From DATGMB01 sp035293845 (GTDB taxonomy: Bacteria; Acidobacteriota; Terriglobia; Bryobacterales; Bryobacteraceae): a DNA stretch of 11,572 nucleotides. This document shows positions 1-6,535 of the stretch, one piece after another. The notes beneath the pieces are model-generated. The model saw only the letters and a program-made list of their open reading frames with translations, made no database searches and was not told the origin of the DNA. Within the stretch, counting starts at the first letter, position 1. Each line of letters starts with the position of its first letter. The DNA lies in NCBI GenBank assembly GCA_035293845.1, contig DATGMB010000056.1, positions 1-11,572 on the forward strand. The letters are read 5' to 3'. Made by a program: the position numbers and the translations under genes.

Positions 1-63
1 CAGGGGAAGACTTTCGGCGCGGCGCTGCTCTCGCTGGAAATCGAGCTGCCGGAAGGCGTATAA
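1..63 (+). CDS. 3' end of an unidentified gene (partial)
   Basis: Frame 1 is open from the first base of the window to a TAA at 61-63 and encodes about 20 residues ending in LEIELPEGV. The protein continues to the left of the window and I cannot assign a family from this fragment. It is on the same strand as the enoyl-CoA hydratase-like gene that starts 52 bases later, so the two could be cotranscribed. No terminator is visible between them. The frame is chosen because it has coding-like composition and stops cleanly before the next gene. Other frames across so few bases cannot be excluded. Confidence 0.45.
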   Translation, partial: QGKTFGAALLSLEIELPEGV

Positions 64-115
64 TTCGGGTTACGGCGCGAGCTCCGCGCGCCGCCGGCCG
101 CTACGCCCCGCATTC

Positions 116-877
116 ATGAGCGATATTCTCGAAATTTCGCGCAGCGGCCATGTGCTCCAGCTTCGCCTGAACCGTCCCGAGAAGCGCAACGCGCTCAACT
201 ACGAGCTGTGCCGGCAACTGGTGCGCGCCATGGAGGACGCCGATGCGGATCGCTCGGTCGGGGCGATTCTGATCACGGCGGCCGGTCCGGCGTTCAGCGC
301 GGGCATGGACCTGACGGAAGTCCGGCCGGACCTGACGCGGGACATCAACCTGGCGCACGAGCAGCTTTTCACGATCGGCGCGCGGCTGGCGACGCCGCTG
401 GTGGCGGCGATCGGGGGCGCGGCGCTGGCGGGCGGCGCCGGACTGGTGGCGAACTGCCACGTGGCGGTCGCCTCGGACCAGGCAACCTTCGGGCTCACCG
501 AGATCCGGCTGGGGCTCTGGCCGTTCCTGGTGTATCGCGCCGTCTCGGCGGCGATCGGGGAGAGGCGCGCGCTGGAGCTCTCGCTGACGGGCCGCATCTT
601 CCAGGCCGCGGAGGCCAGGGAAATTGGCCTGGTCCACGAGGTCACCGCCAATTTCGAGGAGCGGGCGCGCGAGGTGGCGGAGGGCATCGCGGCGTCGAGC
701 CCGACGGCGATCCGCGCCGGCATGGCGTACGTGCATGAGGTGCATGGCGTGAGCTGGCGGCAGGCGGGAGAGATCGCGGCGCGGGTCCGGAACCAGGTCT
801 TCGAGAGCGCCGATTTCCGCGAGGGGATCCAGGCGTTCCGGGAGAAGCGGAAGCCGGAGTGGCCTTCGCACAAGTGA
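116..877 (+). CDS. enoyl-CoA hydratase/isomerase family protein (crotonase fold)
   Basis: This 253-residue protein has the normal length for a soluble crotonase-family enzyme acting on acyl-CoA thioesters, typically the hydration step of beta-oxidation or a related isomerization. NRPEKRNALN (residues 19-28) and FSAGMD (60-65) form the CoA-binding and first oxyanion-hole region. The glycine-rich stretch at 100-109 precedes the second part of the active site. By alignment from memory to rat mitochondrial hydratase, both catalytic glutamates are present: E129 in TEIRLGL and E154 in ALELSLTG. This favours true hydratase activity over a non-catalytic relative. The loop after E129 reads LWPFLVYRAV instead of the usual glycine-rich GAGGTQRL, so the substrate pocket probably differs from standard short-chain hydratases. 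The ATG at 116 gives the family's usual N-terminus, although no strong Shine-Dalgarno sequence precedes it. The exact substrate is unknown. Confidence 0.92.
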   Translation: MSDILEISRSGHVLQLRLNRPEKRNALNYELCRQLVRAMEDADADRSVGAILITAAGPAFSAGMDLTEVRPDLTRDINLAHEQLFTIGARLATPLVAAIGGAALAGGAGLVANCHVAVASDQATFGLTEIRLGLWPFLVYRAVSAAIGERRALELSLTGRIFQAAEAREIGLVHEVTANFEERAREVAEGIAASSPTAIRAGMAYVHEVHGVSWRQAGEIAARVRNQVFESADFREGIQAFREKRKPEWPSHK

Positions 878-972
878 AGGCGGGCAGGGACCGGGGTGAG
901 CGGCGGACGGCATTAGCCTACTGCATATTGGATACTGCCGAGGATAACCACAATAACATGGGGTGCAGGCAC

Positions 973-1001
973 TTTACTTTTCCCGCCAACGCGTTTAGTA
1001 T
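973..1001 (+). promoter_or_regulatory. candidate sigma70-type promoter of smc
   Basis: A -35-like TTTACT (973-978) and a -10-like TAGTAT (996-1001) are separated by exactly 17 bases, each matching consensus at 4 of 6 positions. Transcription would begin near 1008, leaving a leader of about 26 bases with a good ribosome-binding site before the TTG start of smc. The surrounding 878-1033 gap is visibly more AT-rich than the flanking genes, as expected for a promoter region. This is pattern matching only. Confidence 0.45.
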
Positions 1002-1021
1002 GGTGACAACTCCCCCGAAGC

Positions 1022-1027
1022 TGAGGT
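1022..1027 (+). promoter_or_regulatory. Shine-Dalgarno sequence fixing the TTG start of smc
   Basis: TGAGGT lies six bases before TTG at 1034-1036. The GAGGT core complements the 3' end of 16S rRNA. No in-frame ATG or GTG near the beginning would preserve the conserved SMC N-terminus, which begins about four residues into the protein. The ribosome-binding site therefore decides for TTG. Confidence 0.65.
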
Positions 1028-1033
1028 AATACT

Positions 1034-4000
1034 TTGCTCAAACTCAAACGCGTAGAGGTGCAGGGCTTCAAATCCTTTTGCGAGCGTACGGAGCTTCGCT
1101 TCAACGGGGAAGGGATCGCCGCGATCGTTGGCCCCAACGGGTGCGGCAAGTCGAATATCAGCGACGCGATCAGTTGGGTCCTCGGCGAACAATCGGCGAA
1201 GAGCCTGCGCGGCACCCGGATGGAAGACGTGATTTTCGCCGGGACGCGCGACCGCAAGCCGCTGGGGATGGCGTACGTCACGATGACGCTGGTCGACCCG
1301 GAGGCGCAGAGCAACGAGGCACAGAAGATCCACGTCGAGGACGGACAGCCGAAGAAGGCCGGCGAGGTGACGATCACGCGGCGGCTGTTCCGGAGCGGCG
1401 AGAGCGAGTACCTGATCGACGGGCGGCAGGCGCGGCTGCGCGACATCCAGGACCTCTTCATGGGGACGGGCCTGGGGCCGGAGAGCTACGCGATTATCGA
1501 GCAGGGGCGCATCGGCCAGATTCTCAGCTCGAAGCCGCAGGACCGCCGGGCAATCATGGAAGAGGCGGCGGGGATTACGAAGTTCAAAACGCGCAAACGG
1601 CTCGCCGAGGCCAAGCTCGAGGGCGCCAAGCAGAACCTGGCGCGGGTTTACGACATTCTCGAAGAAGTCACGCGGCAGGTGAATTCGCTGAAGCGGCAGG
1701 CGTCGAAGACCAAGCGCTACCACGAGCTGAAGGCGGAGCTGGAGTCGCGGCTGCGGGTGGTGCTTTCCGGCAAATACCGGCTGCTCGAGCGCGATGCGGC
1801 GAAGACGGCGATCGACCTCAGTACCGCGGCGGCGGAAGCGAAGACCCTGGGCGAGCAGGTGGCGGCGCAGGAGCAGGCGCACGAGCGGCAGCAGTTGGCG
1901 TGCTACGAAATCGAAGAGCGGCTCACGGCGGACCGGCAGCAGCTTTCCGAGCGGAATGTGGAAGCCGAGCGTACGCGGGGGCGCCTGGCCGCGCAGGTGA
2001 AGGAGAGCGGGGCCATCGAGCAGCGCATCGCGCAGGCGGAGAAGGAATCGCAGGAGCTGGCGGCGCGCATCGAGAAGCTGGAGGCGGAGATTGCGGCGCA
2101 CAAGGCCACGATCGACGGTCTCGAGGAGCAGACCGGGCGCACGCGCGACCGCATGATCGAGATCAACCGGCAGCGCGAGGGGTTGCAGGCGAAGGTGCGG
2201 GAGCGGGAGAAGGCGATCGAGAGCGGGCGCCAGTTGATTCTGCGGCTGCTGGGCGAGGCTTCCACGCTGAAGAATCAGCTCGCGCAGATCGAGGAATATC
2301 TGGCCGGCATCGAGCGCGAGACGGCGCGTTCGACGCGGGAGGAGCAGGTCGCGGCGGCGGAGATCGAGCGAATCGAGGCGGCGAGGAAGCAGCTTTCCGA
2401 GACCGTGGCGGAGCGGCAGCTCGAGCTGGAAAACGTCGCGGGCGAGCGGCGCCGCACCGAGGAAGAGCTGGCCGTACGGCGGCAGACCGCGGCCGAGCTG
2501 CGGCGCGAAATGGACGCCGCGCGCAGCGAGATCTCGCAGATCAAGGCGCGCAAGGAATCGCTCGAGCAGGTGCTGGCGCACCGCAGCTACACGACGGAAT
2601 CGGTCAAGCGGCTGTTCGCATCGATCGAAAAGGGCAAGGCCAGCGATCTCAAGCCGCTCGGCGTGCTGGCGGACTACGTGGAAGTGGACCGCCAGTTCGA
2701 GAAACCCGCGGAAGAATTTCTCCACGAGGAGCTGGAGTACGTGGTGGTGGAGAGCTGGCAGCAGGCGGAGCGCGGGCTCGACTTCATTCGCGGCGAGCTG
2801 GATGGCCGCGCAACGTTCCTGGTGCATCCGGAGCCGGGCGCCAACGGGCACGGGCGGCTGCCGGAGCCTGCCATCGGGCCGGAGACCGGCATTGCGGCGC
2901 GGCTCAGCGATTCGCTGCGGCTGACGAACGGGTTCAAGGACCGCGCGGTGGATCTGCTGCCGCGGGTTTCGCAGTGTTTCCTGGCGGAGGACCGCGCGGC
3001 GGCGCAGCGGCTTTCGGTGGCGTATCCGCACCTGTATTTTCTGCTGCCGGATGGCGCCTGCTATCACGGCCATACGGTGACGGGCGGGAAGAAGAATGCC
3101 GCCGGGCCGCTGGCGATGAAGCGCGAGGCGCGGGAGCTCGCGGGGAAGCTGGCGGCGCGACAGGCGGCATTCGACGAAATGACGGCGCGCCTGGAGGAGC
3201 TGAACCGCGAGATCGCGGGGCTCGAGGCGGAAGTCGAGCGGCTGCGGGCGCTGCAGCAATCGCGCGAGAAGGACCGGGTGGCGCTGGACCACGAGATGCG
3301 CAAGCTGGGGGACGACCTCTCGCGCGCCAATCAGCGGCTTTCCGTGGCGCGCCTGGAGCTCGACCGGCTGCGGCGCGATTCGGAAAAATCGGCCGAGCAG
3401 CGCGAGCGGAGCCGCGCCGCAGTGGAGGAAAAGGAGCGGCTGCGGGCGGAGCGCGAGCAGGCGCTGGATGCCGAGCGGCAGGAGCTGGAACGGATCGAAG
3501 CGCAGTCCGCGACGATCGGGGAGGAGCACGCGGCCACGCGCGCCGAGCTGGCCGGTCTTGAAGAGCGCCACCGGGGCGAGCGCGCGGCCATGGCGCGGCT
3601 CGAGCAGCAGTTCCGCGAGACCACGCAGCGGCGCAACGCCATCGCGCCGGAGATCGAGCGCCTGGGCGAGGCGCGGGCGCGGCTGCTGGCCGATAATATC
3701 GAGCTGGACCAGAAGCTGGCGGCGCTGGCGGAGGAGATCGCCGGGCTGGAGGCGCGCGTCAACGAAATGGCCGCGCAGGATGCCGGAATGCGCGAGGCGC
3801 TGCGCGTGGGCGAGGAGGAGCTGAAGAGGCTGCGCGCGGCCGTGCAGGAGTGCCAGGAGCGGCGGTCGCAGATCGAAGTGGACCTGGTGCGCAAGCAGGC
3901 GGAGTTGAAATACCTGGACGAGACCAGCCGCAAGGAGCTGAACTCGCCGGTGGATCAACTGGCGCCGGCGGAGGACGCGATTCCGGATGCCGACGCGATC

Positions 4001-4660
4001 GCGGAGGCCGAGCAGCAGTGCAACGAGGTGCGCGGCCGCATCGAAGCGCTCGGCGCGGTGAATCCGGCGGCGATGGAGGAGTTCCAGGAAGCGCAGCAGC
4101 GCCACGAATTCCTGAGCGTGCAGCGGCAGGATCTGATCGACTCCATCCGCGATACAGAAAAGGCCATCCAGGAGATCGACCAGGTCTCGCGGCAGAAGTT
4201 CGCCGAGGCCTTCGAGGCGATCAACGCGAACTTCCGGCAGATTTTCCAGACGCTGTTTGGCGGCGGCACCGGAGAGATGCGGCTGACCGATCAGGAGAAC
4301 CTGGCGGAATCGGGCATCGATATCGTCTGCTCGCCGCCGGGCAAGCGGCTGCAGAACGTGCTGCTGCTTTCGGGCGGGGAGAAGGCGCTGGCGGCGGTCG
4401 CTCTGCTGATGGCGATCTTCAAATACCAGCCGAGCCCGTTCTGCGTCCTGGATGAGGTGGATGCGCCGCTCGACGAGGCGAACACCGGGCGCCTGACGCG
4501 GCTGCTGCAGGAGATGTCGGCGCAGACGCAATTCATCGTGATCACGCACTCGAAGCGCACGATGGAGGCGGCGCAGGCGCTTTACGGCGTAACCATGCAG
4601 GAGCCGGGGGTTTCGCGGCTCGTTTCGGTAAGGTTCAACGCGGCGGAAGCAGCGGCGTAG
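1034..4660 (+). CDS. smc: chromosome segregation protein SMC
   Basis: SMC is the large ATPase of the bacterial condensin complex. It dimerizes and, with ScpA and ScpB (not in this window), loops and compacts the nucleoid for segregation. The 1208 residues match the family's usual length of about 1150-1200. The N-terminal head has Walker A GPNGCGKS (33-40) in the classic SMC context GFKSF...GPNGCGKSN. A long glutamate-, arginine- and alanine-rich coiled coil follows (about 170-515), then a hinge (about 516-695) ending in the glycine-rich VTGGKK turn, then the returning coiled coil. The C-terminal head has the ABC signature LSGGEK (SGGEK 1113-1117), Walker B VLDEVD with catalytic E1141, and a switch histidine H1172 in ITHSK. 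All ATPase motifs are intact. The start is TTG with a clear Shine-Dalgarno sequence. A divergent second copy of the last codons lies about 0.9 kb downstream, beyond the toxin-antitoxin operon. Confidence 0.97.
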   Translation: MLKLKRVEVQGFKSFCERTELRFNGEGIAAIVGPNGCGKSNISDAISWVLGEQSAKSLRGTRMEDVIFAGTRDRKPLGMAYVTMTLVDPEAQSNEAQKIHVEDGQPKKAGEVTITRRLFRSGESEYLIDGRQARLRDIQDLFMGTGLGPESYAIIEQGRIGQILSSKPQDRRAIMEEAAGITKFKTRKRLAEAKLEGAKQNLARVYDILEEVTRQVNSLKRQASKTKRYHELKAELESRLRVVLSGKYRLLERDAAKTAIDLSTAAAEAKTLGEQVAAQEQAHERQQLACYEIEERLTADRQQLSERNVEAERTRGRLAAQVKESGAIEQRIAQAEKESQELAARIEKLEAEIAAHKATIDGLEEQTGRTRDRMIEINRQREGLQAKVREREKAIESGRQLILRLLGEASTLKNQLAQIEEYLAGIERETARSTREEQVAAAEIERIEAARKQLSETVAERQLELENVAGERRRTEEELAVRRQTAAELRREMDAARSEISQIKARKESLEQVLAHRSYTTESVKRLFASIEKGKASDLKPLGVLADYVEVDRQFEKPAEEFLHEELEYVVVESWQQAERGLDFIRGELDGRATFLVHPEPGANGHGRLPEPAIGPETGIAARLSDSLRLTNGFKDRAVDLLPRVSQCFLAEDRAAAQRLSVAYPHLYFLLPDGACYHGHTVTGGKKNAAGPLAMKREARELAGKLAARQAAFDEMTARLEELNREIAGLEAEVERLRALQQSREKDRVALDHEMRKLGDDLSRANQRLSVARLELDRLRRDSEKSAEQRERSRAAVEEKERLRAEREQALDAERQELERIEAQSATIGEEHAATRAELAGLEERHRGERAAMARLEQQFRETTQRRNAIAPEIERLGEARARLLADNIELDQKLAALAEEIAGLEARVNEMAAQDAGMREALRVGEEELKRLRAAVQECQERRSQIEVDLVRKQAELKYLDETSRKELNSPVDQLAPAEDAIPDADAIAEAEQQCNEVRGRIEALGAVNPAAMEEFQEAQQRHEFLSVQRQDLIDSIRDTEKAIQEIDQVSRQKFAEAFEAINANFRQIFQTLFGGGTGEMRLTDQENLAESGIDIVCSPPGKRLQNVLLLSGGEKALAAVALLMAIFKYQPSPFCVLDEVDAPLDEANTGRLTRLLQEMSAQTQFIVITHSKRTMEAAQALYGVTMQEPGVSRLVSVRFNAAEAAA
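4601..4660 (+). repeat. upstream member of the imperfect direct repeat (smc C-terminal codons)
   Basis: These last twenty codons of smc (EPGVSRL... to the TAG) are repeated in diverged form at 5511-5567. The two members bracket the toxin-antitoxin operon, and corresponding stop codons are 907 bases apart. This entry marks the repeat partner and is otherwise normal smc coding sequence. Confidence 0.75.
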
Positions 4661-4763
4661 GCGGGGCGCGCGCGTATCGGCGTGCGGAAGGCAACGGCCC
4701 GCGCCGGCCGATGAAACGGGGCGCAGGGATGTGCCCGAACTGCGCCAACCGGAATGATCTCTC

Positions 4764-4795
4764 CTTGGCTAAGGTTGGCCAAGCCAGGCTATACT
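4764..4795 (+). promoter_or_regulatory. promoter with embedded palindromic operator for the toxin-antitoxin operon
   Basis: A consensus-like -10 box TATACT (4790-4795) stands about 18 bases before the antitoxin ATG, with TTGGCT (4765-4770) as a possible -35 at a long spacing of 19 bases. CTTGGC (4764-4769) and GCCAAG (4778-4783) form an inverted repeat around an 8-base centre. The second arm also lies within the perfect 8-base palindrome TTGGCCAA (4775-4782). Phd/VapB-type antitoxins usually repress their own operon, alone or with the toxin, by binding such palindromes at the promoter. That role is inferred here from position and family behaviour. Confidence 0.5.
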
Positions 4796-4812
4796 AAGCG
4801 GTGGGGGGACGC

Positions 4813-5052
4813 ATGAAGGTCAACATGCTGGAGGCCAAGAATCAGCTCTCGCGGCTCGTCAAGGACGCTCTGGCAGGCGAGGATATCGTGATCGCCAGCA
4901 ACGGTGAACCCATGGTCAGGCTGGTCCCTGTCGCCGGGAAAGGCCATCTTGGCGGTTGGGGCAAGTTGAAGAAGTTCAGAGCTGCGGTCGACGCGGCGTT
5001 CACCCCGGAGATCGATGAACAAATCGCCAGGAGCCTCAAGGGCGAGATGTGA
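4813..5052 (+). CDS. Phd/YefM-family antitoxin
   Basis: This 79-residue antitoxin would neutralize the PIN-domain toxin encoded immediately downstream and repress their shared promoter. The N-terminal part (about 1-45), with MLEAKNQLSRLV and IASNGEPMVRLVPV, has the pattern of the Phd/YefM DNA-binding and dimerization domain. The C-terminal part (about 46-79) is charged and probably folds only when wrapped around the toxin. The ATG at 4813 is preferred because a run of G (4802-4808) can serve as ribosome-binding site and the family motif begins right after it. An in-frame GTG at 4801 would add four residues and would lie almost on the -10 box. The stop codon overlaps the toxin start by four bases (GTGA), typical of translational coupling in such pairs. 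Confidence 0.9.
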   Translation: MKVNMLEAKNQLSRLVKDALAGEDIVIASNGEPMVRLVPVAGKGHLGGWGKLKKFRAAVDAAFTPEIDEQIARSLKGEM

Positions 5053-5438
5053 GACTGCTCCTCGATACCCAGGTGGCGCTCTGGTGGCTTACGGCCAGCC
5101 CACGGCTCTCCAAGCCGTCGCGGGAGTTAATGGCCAGCTCGCCGTGTGTTGTATCGGTTGCCAGTGTTTGGGAAGTCGATCTCAAGCACCGTCTGGGTAA
5201 ACTGCCGATCGCACCGGCGCGCTTCCGTGACGAGATGCGGGCAGCGGGAGCCACGGTCTTATCGGTAACCGACGAACACGTCTTGACCCGCGTGAGAGCC
5301 GCGGAGTCTCACCGCGATCCGTTCGACCGCCTGCTGCTGAGCGTGGCCGGAGCGGAAAGCCTCGTCCTCCTGACGGCGGACACCGCGCTCATCGCATTGG
5401 GGCGCCAGGAACCTCGTCTTCCCATCCGGAACGCGTAA
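5049..5438 (+). CDS. VapC-type PIN-domain toxin (ribonuclease)
   Basis: This 129-residue PIN-domain protein is the toxin of the pair. VapC toxins are magnesium-dependent RNases that stall growth, often by cutting tRNA or rRNA. The acidic metal ligands are all visible: D6 in LLLDT, E42 in SVWEVDLKHRLGKL, D93 in DPFDRLL and D111 in LTADTAL. The order and spacing match the subfamily usually paired with Phd-type antitoxins. The common LLLDTH motif reads LLLDTQ here, replacing the usual histidine at residue 8 with Gln; the acidic residues are unaffected. The start is GTG, overlapping the antitoxin stop by four bases, so toxin synthesis is probably coupled to antitoxin translation. The reading frame is intact and likely active. 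The RNA target cannot be predicted from sequence. Confidence 0.92.
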   Translation: MRLLLDTQVALWWLTASPRLSKPSRELMASSPCVVSVASVWEVDLKHRLGKLPIAPARFRDEMRAAGATVLSVTDEHVLTRVRAAESHRDPFDRLLLSVAGAESLVLLTADTALIALGRQEPRLPIRNA

Positions 5439-5652
5439 CCATTTGCCGAAACCGAACTCCGGACGGGACGCCCGGCCAGCCGACCTCAAGTTGACGCATG
5501 ATACGCGAATCCCGGATTTTCCCGGCTGGTTTCGGCGCGGTTCAATGCGGTGGAGGTGGCGGCGTGAGTCCGCGGCCATATCGGATTGTGAAGAGCGAGG
5601 GCCGCGGCTTGCCGCACGCGACCCAGACGAAGTCGACTCCGGATCGATGATC
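5439..5652. other. intergenic region between convergent operons, containing the smc remnant
   Basis: These 214 bases separate the toxin gene (plus strand) from the end of the AHSA1 gene (minus strand). The only recognizable content is the smc 3' remnant at 5511-5567. I see no convincing small gene. A 71-codon open frame crosses the area from a TTG at 5443, but its arginine- and proline-rich product resembles no family and runs in a different frame from the remnant. No U-tract terminator is visible for either converging operon. Confidence 0.6.
5511..5567 (+). pseudogene. remnant of a second, divergent smc 3' end
   Basis: Read in frame to the TGA at 5565-5567, this stretch encodes a peptide ending RLVSARFNAVEVAA. 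The true SMC C-terminus is RLVSVRFNAAEAAA: 11 of 14 residues are identical, and PG.S also matches just upstream. At the DNA level the final 45 bases, including the stop codon, agree at 34 positions. Many differences are synonymous (for example CTC/CTG, AAC/AAT, GAA/GAG, AGG/CGG), so the copy probably diverged while part of a working smc gene. Upstream the similarity fades: a stop codon appears in this frame just before 5502, and a one-base shift would restore an M.RE run from 5498. No start codon or complete gene is present. Similarity may continue weakly past the stop (TATCGG occurs 14 bases after the first stop and 11 after this one). Confidence 0.8.
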
Positions 5653-6180
5653 TTATGAGCGCCCCGCGCTCGCTCCGAGGCCGCCGACAAGCCGGTCCAA
5701 CTGCTCGAACTGCTCGTCAGACCAACTGATACTCCCCGAGGCCATTGCATCGTCGAGGGCTTTTTTTGAGGGATAGAGTTCGTGTATCACGACGAGCGTC
5801 TCGCCACCCCTTTCTTCGAAGGTCACGGTAGTGACGGGCCCATCCTCATCACCTTCGTCATTCGTCCAGACGAGGCGGGAGCCCGGAGCCACTTCAACGT
5901 ACCTCCCAAAGAATGGCATAGGCTGCTCTGAGGAAGGGTGGCTGAACACGAAACGGTACGTGCCCCCGGTACGAACATCGGCCTCGCAGGAAACGAAGGA
6001 TGCTCCAAAGGACTTCGGTACCCACCACCGCTTCAGCAGTTCGGGTTTGGTCCACGCATCGAAGACGAGATGCGCCGGACCGTTGAAGGTTCGAGTCACG
6101 ACGAGCTCACGCTCGGACTTCCGTTCCACTGTCGTGATGTGCTTTGTGGGGTTGATTTCGCGATCTTTTCTTGCGTCCAT
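5653..6180 (-). CDS. AHSA1/SRPBCC-domain protein
   Basis: This 175-residue protein is of the AHSA1-like SRPBCC type (COG3832 group), a helix-grip fold with a deep hydrophobic cavity. The conserved core begins at ELVVTRTFNGPAHLVFDAWTKPELLKRWW (about 25-53) and continues with DVRTGGTYRF and FFGRYVEVAPGSRLVWT. The helix SDEQFEQLDRLVGGL near the end is the family's C-terminal helix. Members are often encoded beside an ArsR-type regulator, as here, but their ligand or reaction is generally unknown; this one is not a chaperone cofactor on present evidence. The ATG at 6180 has an excellent Shine-Dalgarno sequence, AAGGAG, seven bases upstream. It places the first 24 codons inside the 3' end of the regulator gene in another frame. 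A later GTG at codon 18 is possible but has poorer support. Confidence 0.93.
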   Translation of the reverse strand: MDARKDREINPTKHITTVERKSERELVVTRTFNGPAHLVFDAWTKPELLKRWWVPKSFGASFVSCEADVRTGGTYRFVFSHPSSEQPMPFFGRYVEVAPGSRLVWTNDEGDEDGPVTTVTFEERGGETLVVIHELYPSKKALDDAMASGSISWSDEQFEQLDRLVGGLGASAGRS

Positions 6181-6523
6181 CGGCTTTCTCCTTCTGTTTC
6201 AATTCCTCGACGAGCTTGTCCAACTCGTCGAAGCGCGCGGCCCAGCACTGGCGGTACCGCTCGATCCATGCCGCCTCTTCCTCCAGTGCGCGCCGGCCGA
6301 GCTTGCAGGTCCGCACGCGCCCGACCTTCTCCGTAGTGACGAGCCCCGCCCGCTCCAAGACGCTGACGTGCTTCTTCATGCCTGTCAGGGTTAGGTGAAA
6401 CTTCCCGGCAAGGTCCGTGATCGAAGCGTCCGCGCGTCCGAGTTGCTCCAGAACGCCGCGGCGGGTGGCATCGGAGAGCGCGGCGAACGAAGCGTCGAGG
6501 ACGGTTCCCGAATACTGAACCAT
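6107..6523 (-). CDS. ArsR-type winged-helix transcriptional regulator
   Basis: This 138-residue regulator has an ArsR-like winged helix at about residues 10-80: LSDATRRGVLEQL, then SITDLAGKFHLTLTGMKKHVSVLERAGLV with the recognition helix near 46-59, then the wing EKVGRVRTCKL. The cysteine metal-binding motif of classical arsenic sensors (ELCVCDL) is absent, so it probably does not sense arsenic. It belongs to the group normally paired with AHSA1/SRPBCC proteins, here encoded directly downstream. The last 25 or so residues (GRKKRSRNQPHKAHH...) are basic and low-complexity and come from the region that overlaps the next gene. The ATG at 6523 is chosen because the family N-terminus begins there. 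A longer version from 6574 would add 17 unconserved residues and contain the promoter. A perfect palindrome over the start codon suggests autoregulation. Confidence 0.93.
   Translation of the reverse strand: MVQYSGTVLDASFAALSDATRRGVLEQLGRADASITDLAGKFHLTLTGMKKHVSVLERAGLVTTEKVGRVRTCKLGRRALEEEAAWIERYRQCWAARFDELDKLVEELKQKEKADGRKKRSRNQPHKAHHDSGTEVRA
6188..6193 (-). promoter_or_regulatory. Shine-Dalgarno sequence inside the regulator gene, for the AHSA1 start
   Basis: On the minus strand AAGGAG ends seven bases before the ATG at 6180. It lies within the coding region of the upstream ArsR-type gene, so ribosomes translating that gene pass over it. This supports a real 74-base overlap rather than a mis-set start. 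Confidence 0.7.
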
Positions 6524-6535
6524 GTGGTTCAGTAT
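6512..6535. promoter_or_regulatory. perfect palindrome over the regulator start codon (candidate ArsR operator)
   Basis: ATACTGAACC (6512-6521) and GGTTCAGTAT (6526-6535) are exact reverse complements around a four-base centre that includes most of the ATG start codon. One arm overlaps the -10 box at 6531-6536. ArsR-type proteins bind such inverted repeats as dimers, commonly at their own promoter, so this is a strong candidate for the autoregulatory site. Binding here would block both polymerase and the start of the transcript. Confidence 0.75.

Noticed and set aside
928..956. An alternative promoter upstream of smc (TTGGAT with CAATAA)
   Set aside because: The -10 matches consensus poorly. 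The TTTACT/TAGTAT pair at 973-1001 is better matched and better placed.
1078..3561. A long plus-strand open frame (about 827 codons) in another frame of smc
   Set aside because: Its product is a low-complexity Gly/Ala/Arg sequence typical of a shifted frame in GC-rich DNA. The motif-bearing smc frame explains the region.
995..4549. A very long minus-strand open frame (about 1184 codons) opposite smc
   Set aside because: It is the antisense of a clear smc gene. Its product is leucine-, arginine- and histidine-rich without family motifs, and stop codons are rare there because of high GC and the strong codon bias of the coiled coil.
4676..4712. Possible terminator hairpin after smc (ATCGGC with GCCGAT)
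   Set aside because: Only six outer pairs are perfect, the inner part is mismatched, and no T tract follows.
5443..5658. A 71-codon open frame downstream of the toxin
   Set aside because: It has a TTG start, no ribosome-binding site and an Arg/Pro-rich product. The smc remnant lies in a different frame of the same stretch.
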